Positions 11,297-22,129 of a stretch of DNA of 60,000 nucleotides are shown here, one piece after another. The notes beneath the pieces were generated by a model that was not told the origin of the DNA, searched no databases, and saw only the letters and a program-made list of their open reading frames with translations. The DNA is taken from the NCBI GenBank assembly GCA_014529385.2, contig CM043945.1, positions 143,106,741 through 143,166,740 on the forward strand. Reading direction: 5' to 3'. Source of the stretch: Adiantum capillus-veneris. Its lineage: Eukaryota > Streptophyta > Polypodiopsida > Polypodiales > Pteridaceae. Position numbers and translations under genes: made by a program. Every line of letters begins with the position of its first letter. Position 1 is the stretch's first letter.

Positions 11297-11810
11297 ATGG
11301 TTGCAAAGACCAGATGTATGCGACCATCTCAAGTGGCAAAATGTGTACCCAAAAAGTATAATGGATCTAGAGATCCGTATGCCCATGTGTCAATCTTCAA
11401 ACAAGTGTTGAGAGCAGAACAGGTTACTAATTTCCACACTCAATATGAAGGTTTTGGGTTGACATTAGAAGGTACTACCTTGACTTGGTTCCAACTATTA
11501 AACACCTTGGAATTCCCAAGTATTGAGCAACTTCTTTAAGAATTCATTGAGGAATTCTCGAAAGGGGGGATCAAGCATAACACTGTCTCCCAGATCTATG
11601 CATTTAGGCAAAAGGAAAAAGAGAAAGTGAAGGAAGCATCGCTTTGTTTCAAGCAGTACATAGAAAGATGCCCTGCTCGAGAACTACCTCAGGATGAAAG
11701 ACACGCTATCGAGAAATTTGCGGTCTTGCCAGGAAAGCACCGGGCTTATGGCTGTGAGAGTTTGTGAGAGAACTCAACAAAAACTATATGAAGGAGTTAA
11801 ACCATAGATG
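11297..11810 (+). pseudogene. Gypsy Gag core, interrupted by an insertion
   Basis: From ATG 11297 the protein has the retrotransposon Gag pattern: KYNGSRDPYAHVSIF, then LTLEGTTLTWFQLLN. This is the capsid-type domain of Ty3/gypsy elements. An in-frame TAA at 11537 interrupts it. The same frame continues with EFIEEFSKGGIKHN and SLCFKQYIERCPARELP to about 11750, after which a frameshift is needed to follow it to about 11808. Gag-like sequence resumes near 13890, so foreign DNA lies between. Confidence 0.8.
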
Positions 11811-13890
11811 CCATGAAGACTAGGGTTTGGAAAGAAGTGCAATAAAAGAAGACTCACTCTTTCTCTCTTGCACTCACACACACAAAGAAAGAACACAAAA
11901 GAGAATGTCAAAACAATACGAAAATGAAAACATCAAGGCTATGGTCATATCGTATCATGGGTAATATGAAAGGGTTAATAGATGAGTTAATGGCATTCAA
12001 TCTTGACTGACCAAATAGGCTACGAATTGTTCTTTGGAATTGTAGTTTTGTGCTTACCATAATATATATATTTTGTCTAGTGATTGCGATTAATTGTGTG
12101 TACAAATCCTCTTGGTTCATAGCAAGATAACTACGCTTACGTCAAAAGAAAAGTTATAGTCTATGAGAGGTAGTATGATGGGATCCGGTGATAGAAGTAT
12201 TTCATTAAGCCTTTCTGGGCCAAAGAGAAACACTATACGTTGTTGAAAGTGTATTTTTCGGCTAATCCATACGTTAATTCTAATAGATCGTACAGAGTGA
12301 AAGCGATAGAAATGATCATCATGTGGGTTATTCATCTAGGATAGTATGTGAGAAATGTAGATATGAGAGAAGTGAAGAGATGAGAAGTTTCCCTCCCAAG
12401 CCCTATTCTTGCCGGTAGGCAATAAGGATACTGCGGGGAGAGATATACCTGTAGAAAAGAGAACCTAGAATTTGCAGAGAGGATGAATTACTAAGAATGA
12501 GAGAGATAGGTTTGGTTAAGGAGATGAGATTAGATACATACATACATACATATATATATATATATGTCGGATTAGAGATGAAAAAGAAAACAACAAGAAA
12601 TCAAGAAAACATCAATGTAGAACACATCTTACTTGACAAACCCTTCGGCACCATTATTGATGGAGAGAGAAGAAGAGGGGAGCACTCCACTTTGATTGAT
12701 ACGCCAAGTACAACACCTTCTTTGATGAGAGTTGATCTTCCAAGGATAGCGTACAAGAATGGCTAGTCTTCCTCTAGGAGAAAGTGTAGGCTTGGGCTTA
12801 TGTTAATGGGGCTAAGTACAATTAGGCATTACTACTCACTCCCTCAAGAATTCCTCTCATCAATGGCTTGAATGCTTGAGTTCCTTTTCAAGGAAGAAGA
12901 GGTCCCCTTTTGTAGGTGAAGGGAACCCCCAAGGGTTTACACAAGAAGAGAGGAGCCAGTGTGAATAGGAATTGGAAAAGTTGGAAATGAGCTGTCCCTG
13001 CATGATGTGGGCAGACTGAGGTCCAGTATTTTGATCATATCTCCTCAATCGTGGCTCCAAATAAAAAAGTAAAAATATGGACAGAAACTTCAGCTCATTA
13101 GCTACGATTTTCATTTTAAAATCATTTTCCAATTCGAATTGGAACCTTGTGTAAAAAAATAATCAAAATAGGGTCTATTTCTGGCAGCAAAAGTCTTCCC
13201 GTGGTCCCCTTAGCCTAGACTTTCATTTAATTCCAAAAGACACCTCATGCCATATGAAAGCATGACATTGCTCCTTGACAAAGTTTTGTAATCATGCTTG
13301 CAATAATGCATTAAAATAAGTGTATCTTTGAAATCATGCCACCTAGTGTCCCACTAGGATTTGATTCCCTCCTAGTAGCTATTTAAAAAGAAATATAAGA
13401 AAAGTATAAAAAATACATAGAATATATATATATATATATATTGGAGTTTACCCTAGATATAGGATCTAGCTAGGGTGTGAGATGATAATGAGATAGTAGA
13501 AATAAAGAATCAATGCTTTTTGCCCCAAGTTAAAGAGGCGGAGCTATTGAGCTTTTCCCATAGTATTTTCTGATGGTAAAGTAAGGATAGGTTACCCTTG
13601 AGAAAAATAATAGGATGAGATAGAAGGCTTATTATTATACTTAAATATGCGTATTTACATTATAGGAAAGATAATTATGTATCTAAAAAGTTACAAGATA
13701 GATCTTGTAGCATGCGTTCCCACTATGTACGTGTCACAGCACGACATCCACCCCCTCTAAACCTGCACATCCTCCGGTATGTGCCACATTATTTCTTTGT
13801 AAGATCAGCCCTCTTGTACATCTTCCTTGATTTCTTCTTCACTGGATGATTCCAAATCTTCATCTTCACTTTGATCTTTACCTGTGGTTT
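11811..13890. mobile_element. ~2.1-kb insertion inside gag, probably LTR remnant (minus strand)
   Basis: Sequence unlike the surrounding Gag frame separates the two Gag halves. At its right end, read on the minus strand, an acidic reading frame is followed by a polypurine stretch (AGAGGGGGTGGA) and TGTCGTGCTGTGACACG (13731-13747). That looks like the end of pol, a PPT and an LTR start. The left end could be the other LTR edge (CA on the minus strand near 11814). No second LTR and no TSD were found. AT microsatellites lie at 12548-12566 and 13424-13441. Boundaries are approximate. Confidence 0.5.
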
Positions 13891-15094
13891 ACGCTCAAAA
13901 AGGACTTGCACTTGAAGGCATGTGTAACTTTTGAGCAAGTCACAAAAGAAGTGTTGTATCTTGTAGATAACTGCAAGGCATATGGGGAGGTGACTGAAGA
14001 CACAGATCAGGGGACAAGTAGCACCTCTTCAACCACTAATGAGTCCATGACAAGATTGGGGGGGCAAAACCCGACTGTGCCGGACGTTGATCAAATGATC
14101 GAGGAAGTGATCAGGAGGATAAACCAAGGAAACGGGACGAACCCAAACACATGACAACCGCCCACCCAAAAATGTGATACTTGTGGAGGAGATCATCCAA
14201 CCCAGTGGTGCGATCTTCAACAAAGGCCAGGAGTAAACACACAACGAACATTGAAATGGTGTGCTACAAAACAAAAATGGACAAACCATGAAACTCACGA
14301 ATGTTTCTATAATTGGAACGATGTTAGGGAGAGACAATACGGACCACATGGAGGACAACAACTTTCGTCCCCTCCAAGGTACCAAGTAGGGCCAAATAAT
14401 GCAATCTTGGGGCAGGGAAAAGCTCAAGCTGTGTTGGGACATCAACCTCCCTTACCCAAGGAAAATAGAGCTATGATAAGGATTTCTCAACCCATAGAAC
14501 CACCTTCTGATTAGAGTATGGTCCAAGTAGTCTCATACTGGGAAGATTTAGACAATACTTATGAGAGGGAATTTGATGGAAATGTATATGCTCCAGACGG
14601 ACATAATCCATGGATAATTCTTGAAGATATGTCCGAGCCCTCATACATAGCACAACCAACTAAAAACCATTACTTGGTCGATGAGAATATGCTCATGTTC
14701 ATGGAAAATCAGGGCTACAAACCTAGGGGCTACCCTCCTAGAACAAGACAGCCGATGGGGGCTCCACAGGCTTCTCCACCACCTGTAGGACCATGTTATG
14801 AATGTGGCGGTGATCATTGGGCTAGAGTTTGTCCAAACAAAGGAGAACGGGTGAAACTTTTTGGATTCTGTGACGGATGCACAACCGGCCGTCTCATTCC
14901 CACACTGTCCAAAAAACCCTGAAAACAAAGGAAAAGCAACCATGAACAAAATGGGGATTGTGCCAAGCTCAAGTGGATCAGAAACAGAACCGAACATTCT
15001 GATAAACGTGGTCACTAGAGCTCAAGCACATGAGGCAGCAAGGAACGTCCCAGCCAGCCAAACAGAGATAGAAAACTTGTGTCCGAACCCCTAG
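13890..15094 (+). pseudogene. Gypsy Gag C-terminal half with two zinc knuckles
   Basis: Spread over several frames. It starts around LKACVTFEQVTKEVLYLVD and contains CDTCGGDHPTQWC at 14173-14211, then the cysteine/histidine block KWCATKQKWTNHETHEC, then CYECGGDHWARVC at 14794-14832. Both knuckles are C-X2-C-X3-H-X4-C, one residue shorter between C and H than the usual CCHC form. This nucleocapsid region would bind the genomic RNA. Frameshifts and stops near 14154, 14514 and 14920 make it non-functional as written. Confidence 0.75.
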
Positions 15095-15148
15095 GAAATC
15101 CTGGAACGCAAAACGAGACAAGATGAAAGCCAAAAGAGAAAAGGAAAA

Positions 15149-16177
15149 ATGGCATTGGAAACCAAATTACTGAAAATAGAGGAACAACTTCAAAGGGAAA
15201 GAGACCTTAAGGGCAACAATGAGATAAAAAAACCATCGGATCTACCATCAGGAGGGCCGGTCTTGGTAGACAAGGTGTTCGAACCTTTGGACATAATTCT
15301 AAAAGCTTACGAGGCAAGGATAACGCCTAACCAAACCGAAGAGGATAGGTGGTTAACGTACCCTCATCCAGGCTATGAGAAAGAGAGGCTAAAGATGTGC
15401 AAGGAGCTCATCCAAGCTGCTCAAGCGCTTATGGAACCATCAGTTCCTACGGCTCCAAAAATTGAGGCACTAATCCAAGAAAAGACTCACGAGTTAGAGG
15501 GGCGAGGAATTGAAAAGAATAACCTACCAGATCCTGTAGACGAAACACCATTGGATATGAGGGTGGTAGCCAATACAACAGATGGAATGTATTCTCAAGT
15601 ACCACTACCAATTCCAGAGGTAGAAGAACAATGGCCTCAAGAGCTATGGGAAAATATCAGGAATAGAAAGGATGAAAGTGCCACACTTGTGTCAGCTCCT
15701 ATCCCAGAAATCCACCTGGAACATGAGCTCTATTCAAACAACATTAGATCACTATATGGCGATGCAGGTACAGCGATATCGGAAGACAGTAAACTGCAGT
15801 CGTTGAAGACTTTACCTTCATTTATTGGTAACCATGAAACTCGGTCGGAGGTAAGGAAAGTACCATCTCAATGGAAATCCAATCCTAAGATGATGGATAC
15901 TAAAGCTCTTCACGAGCTGATGTCATCCCCTATCCGTTGTACACTGAATCTGTCAAGGTTACTGCATATCAAAACGCATCTTTGGGATGAGGTCATGAAA
16001 AATTTGGAAAAAATGGGGCTGGTAATTCCTTCACTCGAGGCTTCTCCAGAGACACTAAATACACAACCCTCGAAACAAACTAAACATGAGCCAGTACCAG
16101 TAAACAAAGTAGGGGATTATTGTGAAGTGAAGAAGGAAATACTACATTACCGGTGGAGTACAAAGAGGTCAAGTTGA
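15149..16177 (+). CDS. Gag-protease linker region, open frame
   Basis: An open frame of 342 codons between the second zinc knuckle and the protease. A charged N-terminal helix (residues 1-30) is followed by a proline- and glutamate-rich stretch. The segment TPLDMRVVANTTDGMYSQ and later LEKMGLVIPSLEASPETL have no motif I recognise. The position, between nucleocapsid and protease, and the continuation into protease sequence just after 16140 in a shifted frame suggest a polyprotein spacer rather than a separate gene. It stays open over 1 kb although its neighbours are broken. Confidence 0.5.
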   Translation: MALETKLLKIEEQLQRERDLKGNNEIKKPSDLPSGGPVLVDKVFEPLDIILKAYEARITPNQTEEDRWLTYPHPGYEKERLKMCKELIQAAQALMEPSVPTAPKIEALIQEKTHELEGRGIEKNNLPDPVDETPLDMRVVANTTDGMYSQVPLPIPEVEEQWPQELWENIRNRKDESATLVSAPIPEIHLEHELYSNNIRSLYGDAGTAISEDSKLQSLKTLPSFIGNHETRSEVRKVPSQWKSNPKMMDTKALHELMSSPIRCTLNLSRLLHIKTHLWDEVMKNLEKMGLVIPSLEASPETLNTQPSKQTKHEPVPVNKVGDYCEVKKEILHYRWSTKRSS

Positions 16178-16905
16178 TAGCAATATTGGATAGTGATGCT
16201 GGAATAGCCATAGCTACCAAAGTAATGTGGAAAAAATGGGAAAAACCTGCTCTCCAAAAGACGAGAATGAAACTTTAATTGGTAGATGGATATCTAGATA
16301 AACCCATTGGCATCTTGGAGCAGATTGTGGTAACCTCTTCCAGCATTGCACATGAACACACTTTTGCTATTATGAATTTCGATGAGAGCATCAATTTTGA
16401 CATCATATTGGGAAGACCATTCATGTGTCAGCTCAAAATGATGCAAGACTGGGGTTATGACTATATCTATCTAAGGAACAAGGATGTCACTACGAAAATT
16501 AGTGTCACGGATCATAGCTATAGAGACGTAGAAAGAACCCCAGGAGAAGACTTGCACTCCACAACTGACCAGGAAGGAGGAATACTGGCTTGGCTACAAA
16601 ACAGAGCTCACCAGTGGGCAGAAGAAGTTTCAGAAGATGGAAGTCTTAAAAAGGAAAATTGCACTCTTGATAGGACTGCTCAAGACGAGGCGTATATACC
16701 GGAGCCTTTCCCAGAAGAGATGTTCGAACCTTTTGGATGGAAACAAATACTAGCCACTCTTGATGTTTGTGTAAACGAGGTGACCCTCAACAAATTCTAT
16801 GATGAGAAAGGGTATAATATCATTCCATTCCAGATGATGGGTGTCAGCCTAACTCCTAAGTCAGAGGGAGAAGTCCCTAACAAGGACGGGGTTGCCGAGT
16901 TCTGA
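16150..16905 (+). pseudogene. First retropepsin (protease) with altered active site
   Basis: Between gag and RT, where a gypsy protease belongs. The active-site triad position reads DSDA (16189-16200) in place of the family's DTGA or DSGA, so the essential glycine is lost. A TAA at 16276 follows. In the same frame, the flap and C-terminal features continue: HTFAIMNFDESINFDIILGRPFM. The rest to 16905 is an acidic linker with no clear domain. This copy should be inactive. Confidence 0.75.
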
Positions 16906-17052
16906 CGCATAGTGGATGAAATCTCTGTAAGAGATCTTGACCAAACAGAGGAAGAAGATTTTCAAGACTTGACTGATAAGATGCTAGAGGATAACACGGA
17001 CGACGAGCTGTCTAGTAGCTCGAGTTAGAGCATCAAACGGAAGGATCGACGA

Positions 17053-17790
17053 GTGATCTACTATGATTTCCCAAACCAAAATCCTCAAAGACAACGCAAA
17101 TATCAAGATAAACGCAGAAACAATCGAGACAAGCACAACGAGGACTCAGTACCTCTATTAACTGACAAAACACAGTACTTAAGATTAGTAGAAGCGACTG
17201 ACTGCCTCAAGGACATGATATCAAAGAAATACATGAAACCTGACTCAACCAAAACAAAATCGAAGAAGGCAAACACACAAAAACTAGAAAAAGGGAGCAA
17301 TACCGAAAAATCGGTTAAGTTGTCCAAAATGGAGTGCAAAATCAAATACAATGAACTGAAGCGAGCCTTGAAGGAAGTTTGGACAACAGAAATGGAAACT
17401 GATGAGGAATCAAATGATGATAAATTTGATGCACCTTCCCACTATAAGAAGTATACCATTCACGATAGAAAAACCGTGGTGCCAAAACCCAAACGAGATC
17501 CCAAGGAACCAAGAATTTCATATGATGGGCGAAGTGACCACATGACTCATCTGGGAAAAGTCTTTGAAAAATGTAGAACGTATCGTATTTGCTTAAACTT
17601 GGAAAAATGCGTCTTCATGGTAAGACAAGGTAAAATTTTGGGCCACATTATTTCCAAAGACGGAATTTCAATTGATCAAGAAAAGGTACAAATAATTGTT
17701 GCACTTCTGAGACCAACGAAGATGAATAAGTGCAAGCATTTATGGGGCATTGTTGGTACTACAAGCGTTTCATATATATGTATGCGGTAA
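17053..17790 (+). pseudogene. RT remnant lacking the catalytic palm
   Basis: A 245-codon frame. Its first ~150 residues are a lysine-rich linker. It then jumps directly into the RT region that follows the active site: SDHMTHLGKVFEKC, then LNLEKCVFMVRQGKILGHI, and the thumb. The blocks that should precede this, including the YxDD catalytic motif, are absent between about 17500 and 17530. The frame runs open across that junction, so the loss looks like one in-frame deletion, or a chimeric transcript before insertion. A frameshift near 17755 separates it from RNase H. Confidence 0.75.
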
Positions 17791-18449
17791 TAGCTAAGCC
17801 GTTGTACGCCCTCATTGCTAAGTTCAAATGGATGGAGGAATGTAAGCAGGCTTTCCAAAAATTGAAGCAGCAATTAATTTCGGCTCCAATTTTGTAAGCC
17901 CCTGATTGGAGCAAAATCTTTCATGTCCATGTGGATGCATCAGCCTATGCCATCGGGTGCATATTAGCCTAGCCAGGAAAGAAGAAAAAGGATTTTCCCA
18001 TTTGCTACTTTAGTTGGCAACTAAATAACGTAGAGAGAAATTATACCACTACGGAAAGAGAAGGTATGGGAATGATCTATGCTATCAAGAAATTTAGACA
18101 CTACCTTTTAGCAAACAAGTTTGTCTTCTTCGTGGATCATCAAGCAATGCTATATCTAGTAAACAAACCTTGCAACACTGGAAGAATTGTTCGCTGGTTT
18201 ATACCGTTGCTTGAATTTGACTTCACGATAGTCATAAAAAAGGGGACCACACACCAAAGAGTAGATCATCTTTCACGACTATTTCATGGGGAAGCCCTCG
18301 AGGGTGTCGATGATGACCTTTCTGATCCATATTTTTTTAACATCGAAATGGTGCCGAGATGGAGCGAACGGGTCATTTTTCTACTCACAATTGGCTCATT
18401 GCAGATAGAAAGACAACCATCAATTATCCATCAAACACAAAATATCTAG
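17791..18449 (+). pseudogene. Ty3/gypsy RNase H
   Basis: RNase H degrades the RNA strand of the RNA:DNA hybrid. The catalytic aspartate is in HVHVDASAYAIG (about 17925-17960), the glutamate in TTTEREGMGMIYAIKKF, the second aspartate in FFVDHQAMLYLVN, and the final one in RVDHLSRL. An in-frame TAG near 17970 and a downstream frameshift near 18355 break it, but all four acidic positions remain. This contrasts with the RNase H domains at 33058 and 50531, which lost theirs. Confidence 0.85.
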
Positions 18450-19957
18450 CTTTTAGCAGGACGGTGTACAAACACGGTAAGGATGAGATATTGAGACTAT
18501 GTGTACAGCCCGAAGATACCACATACTATCTCAAACAGGCTCATATACAAAATACAAGATTTCACAACGGTGAAACATAGACAGGCCAACGATTACGGAG
18601 ACTGGGTGTCTACTGGCCAAACATGGAACACAGTGTCCATACATATGTAAAATCCTGCGTTAGTTGTACAAAACAACCACCAGTGGAACATGCCACCCTG
18701 TTTCGAGTAGTACAAGCACCTAAATGGAGTGTTCACATAGTTGAGTACTTAAAAAATCAGACCTTTCTAGAGGAATGGGGCAAAGCAAGAATGAAAACTG
18801 TAGCAGAAGAGGCCAAACAATATATGCTCATTGCCAACCAACGATATAGGCGGGGAAAGGACAAACAACTACGGTTGTGTGCTATAGAAAGGGAACATTA
18901 CGTTATCCTAGATCAAGCACACTCAGGACAGCTAGGGGGACATTTCTCGGCTGATAAAACGACAAGGCTCGTGCTACACTCAGGCATATGGTGGCCAACC
19001 CTGTTTATGGATGCAGAGACATATATCAACCGTAGTGATGAATGTCAACGCACAAAACCACCCCAAAGGAGAGATGAAATGCCACTGAGGCCCATGATGG
19101 GCATACTTGCTTTTGCCAAATGGGGCATTGACTTCATTAGTCCCATCATACCTCTAGGATACAAGACTCACGCACAATACATCATCGTAGCAACAAACTA
19201 CATGACGAAATGGGCAAAAGCAAAAGCAACCCCCGAAAATGATGCAAGAAGTACAACTCAGTTCCTTGTCGAAAACGTCTTTACAAGATATGGACTATCA
19301 ATTGAAATAGTGAGCGATAGGGGAACACACTTTTTAAATGATGTTATTGAAAGCCTCCTTGACGAATTCACGGTGGTCCATCACAAATAGGCACCCTATC
19401 ATCCGCAAGCTAATGGGCAGGCAAAGAGTACAAACAAAATCTTATGCACCGTACTCACCAAAATATTCAGCAATTCAAGACATGATTGGGATCAAAAGCT
19501 ACACACAGCCTTATGGTCTTACATAGTAGCTTTTAAAACTTCCATTGGAATGACTCCCTTTAACCTGGTATTCGGGATTAATGCGATCCTACCACTGGAA
19601 TTCCTAATCAAAACCCTAAGAGTGGCAATGCAATTAGGATGGATGGGCCATGAGCTATCAGAGAGATTAGACACCCTGGAACAATTAGATGAAACCAGAC
19701 TTAGAGCGATAGCTGGGATATATGCTCAGGAAAAACAAATGAAAGGTTTCCATGATCAACATGTGATTGGAAAGGAGTTCCAAAAAGGGGATTACGTTCT
19801 CATGTATACCCTCAAACAACACTTTAGAAAACTCAAAAAGCGAGGAATGGGGCCTTTTGTAATACATGATATGTTGCAAAGTGGCGCCATCAAGCTTGCA
19901 ACATTAGCAGGAGAGGAGATACCTAATTGGACGAGTGAATGCAGATTAAAGAAATAG
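18359..19957 (+). pseudogene. Ty3/gypsy integrase with two HHCC modules
   Basis: One frame from about 18359 to TAG 19955 with two internal stops (18578 and 19388). First zinc-binding module: AHIQNTRFH then YVKSCVSC. After an ~80-residue linker (APKWSVHIVEYL...) comes a second: AHSGQLGGHFSADKTTRL then INRSDEC. The catalytic core has GIDFISPI (D), IVSDRGTHF (D), and a C-terminal stretch APYHPQANGQA, where the glutamate of the usual NGQ.E motif reads K in this copy. The C-terminal GPF module (KKRGMGPFVI, about 19840) is present. The frame is continuous apart from the two stops. Confidence 0.85.
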
Positions 19958-20116
19958 CTTTTTTCGCTAACACTAGAAGAACTCGCAACACTACATGCAG
20001 CAGCTCAACGCCGATGTCAAGCACAGGACATTCGAGAACAAGCACAACAGGAAGCCAAACTCAGAATATGAAAGCACAAAGAGCAAGCAAAGTTCCAGAG
20101 GAAAGCACAACAGAAT

Positions 20117-20510
20117 GTGGCTATTGAGACTGCTCCAATAGCATCCATACAAACGACAGCTACATGGTTAGGAGGAATGGATCTACACATTCATTTACAA
20201 CTTGATGATGGCACCACCGAGAGAGCCTTGGTGGACACAGGGGCCAGAGCTAATGTGGTTAACTACTCCACTTTCACAAAAATCATGCGGGAACCTCTAA
20301 TGCCAAACATGGGGTTCAAAGTAACAAAGGCACTATGGACAGTCTGGGCCACATAAATTTACCAATCACCATTGCTGGAACAGTTTAGCCGCATCAATTT
20401 CATGTGGTCGAAGATTAACATCTTAACGAAGCAGTTATTCTAGGAGTGTCATGGATGCGCACTTATCAAGCCACACCAAACTGGCAGGACAATACCTTAC
20501 TCCTCGAACA
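20117..20510 (+). pseudogene. Second retropepsin-like domain, downstream of integrase
   Basis: The frame contains LDDGTTERALVDTGARANVV with an intact DTGA (aspartate codon at 20234). It is preceded by a beta-strand-like LHIHLQL segment and followed, after a frameshift near 20330, by INLPITIAGTV and then AVILGVSWMRTYQATPNW. That is the retropepsin order: active site, flap region, ILG-x-x-W. It has no ATG at its start and could be the end of the polyprotein. The first protease at 16189 has lost its glycine, so this is the only protease active site left in the block. Later stops show it too is decaying. Confidence 0.75.
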
Positions 20511-21130
20511 TGAGAGCCAATCTTTTGCCACGCCATTCGTACAAACGGACCATGTATGGGAACCTCTACCATCGCCACATGCACCAGCTCAGTGATATTC
20601 CACAACTATGGTAAAGAGAATATGGGTTAAAAAATCAATAATGGAAACCAAGCCCAGGCAATTGTGGATACCAAAACGACAAACCAATACACGTCAGCCT
20701 ACATTGCCTACATAGAAATCAAACCTCCACAAATTGCCCACCGCTATTGTCACACGACCTAAGCCAATGTACCACTATCTTCAACAACCAAACACTGTCA
20801 AGTGGGTATGGCAACAAAAACAAACTCGCCAGCACAATGCAAAACAAAGGCGAAAAGCAACCCAACCATGAACATCAAAACTTTTGCAGGTCACAGTCAA
20901 ACACAGAGCGCGTCTTCTCCAATTACTATTGTTTGGCCCACGTAGCTTCCAGGCAACCTCGCCACTAACAGCCACTGAACATATTGTTCAGCACCCCTCT
21001 CTTGCACAGTATTTTGTTTCCCCATGCATATCCTCCATCAGCATCATAGAGCCACACTATACGGCTATGCATAGACATGCGCTTTCTTCCCAACCACTCT
21101 GACACATGTTCGCCGGGGACGACTCACTCT
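20511..21130 (+). other. Spacer after the second protease
   Basis: About 600 bp of C- and A-rich DNA with only short frames. Nothing recognisable. It ends at the polypurine tract. Confidence 0.5.
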
Positions 21131-21145
21131 AGGAAGGGGGGAAAA
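21131..21145 (+). promoter_or_regulatory. Internal polypurine tract
   Basis: AGGAAGGGGGGAAAA directly before TGTGGCAGG. A PPT in the middle of the outer element suggests that the gag-pol block belongs to its own element. Confidence 0.65.
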
Positions 21146-21372
21146 TGTGGCAGGATTATTATTTGTATATATTATTATTATCCTCTTACTTCTTTTCTTT
21201 TCCTTTCCTTTCTTTTTCTTTAAAAAACAGGTTTTTTAGGGCCTGTTTGACAAACTCTTAGTTGGCATAATCATGAGCCATACTGTCTCACCATCTAATA
21301 CCAGAATAAGAGCATGTATATAAGGGAGGCGACACTAATTTTTGCAATCATTGTAAATAATTTTCTTTTACA
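21146..21372 (+). repeat. Candidate 3' LTR of the inner gag-pol element
   Basis: 227 bp starting TGTGGCAGG and ending TTTTACA, right after a PPT. It holds a TATA-like box (GTATATAAGGG, near 21316) and a pyrimidine-rich stretch. No matching 5' LTR exists in the window, so the inner element would be 5'-truncated. The right edge is a guess from the TG...CA rule. Confidence 0.5.
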
Positions 21373-22016
21373 AAAAAGCAAAAAACGACAGATAATCAAC
21401 AAAAATTTGATAAGTCGAGCCAGGAAAGTCGGGATTGACTTTTGAAAGCAAACACCGAAACTTCAAAGCAAGGACTTCGAACATGGCAAATATGAAAAGA
21501 TTTGACACAAGATGAATTTTGGGCCAACTTCTGAAGGATCAAAACTATAGATCGAACGCCATTTGTAAACCGAGTGTCAGAATGACTAACGGTTCGAACT
21601 CATATGATATGAACAAAAAGATATGATCAATGGAGGTAAGTATAAATGGGGCATTCCGGGTAGACTAGGAAGATATAGTCAAATGGGGCAATATAAGCTC
21701 ATTTACATTCAGAGAGAGCCACAGGAGCATAGAGTTTTCGGAGTTGTTTCTGTCCGCTACAACCACCTCGGTGGATCTTACTACACCATATTTGATAGGT
21801 ATGATCATTAACCTTGCAAGAGCATGTGTGTATGTCCCATACTGCATCAACAATGCCAAAACAATAGATCAAAGCAGTACAAAGTCACAAAATCGGCAAA
21901 CTAACAGGGCCATTCAGGAAGTCCAAAACCCATCAAAAACCAAAAATATTTCACTAGTAGACCGCAATTAGCTGACATAATCAAGCAGGGTAGAAACAAC
22001 AGAGAAAAGTGGTGGA

Positions 22017-22036
22017 ACATGGATCGCAATCCATGT
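22017..22036. repeat. Leader palindrome, copy 6
   Basis: ACATGGATCGCAATCCATGT: one central G-to-A change. Outer flanks GGA...TCC also pair. Confidence 0.88.
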
Positions 22037-22129
22037 TCCCCAAACCCTAAAATCAAAGGAAATTGTTTAGGAGAACCCACAGTTGGGAAGGAACAAAACC
22101 CTATGACTGGTTTTTCAAAATGCATCCCA

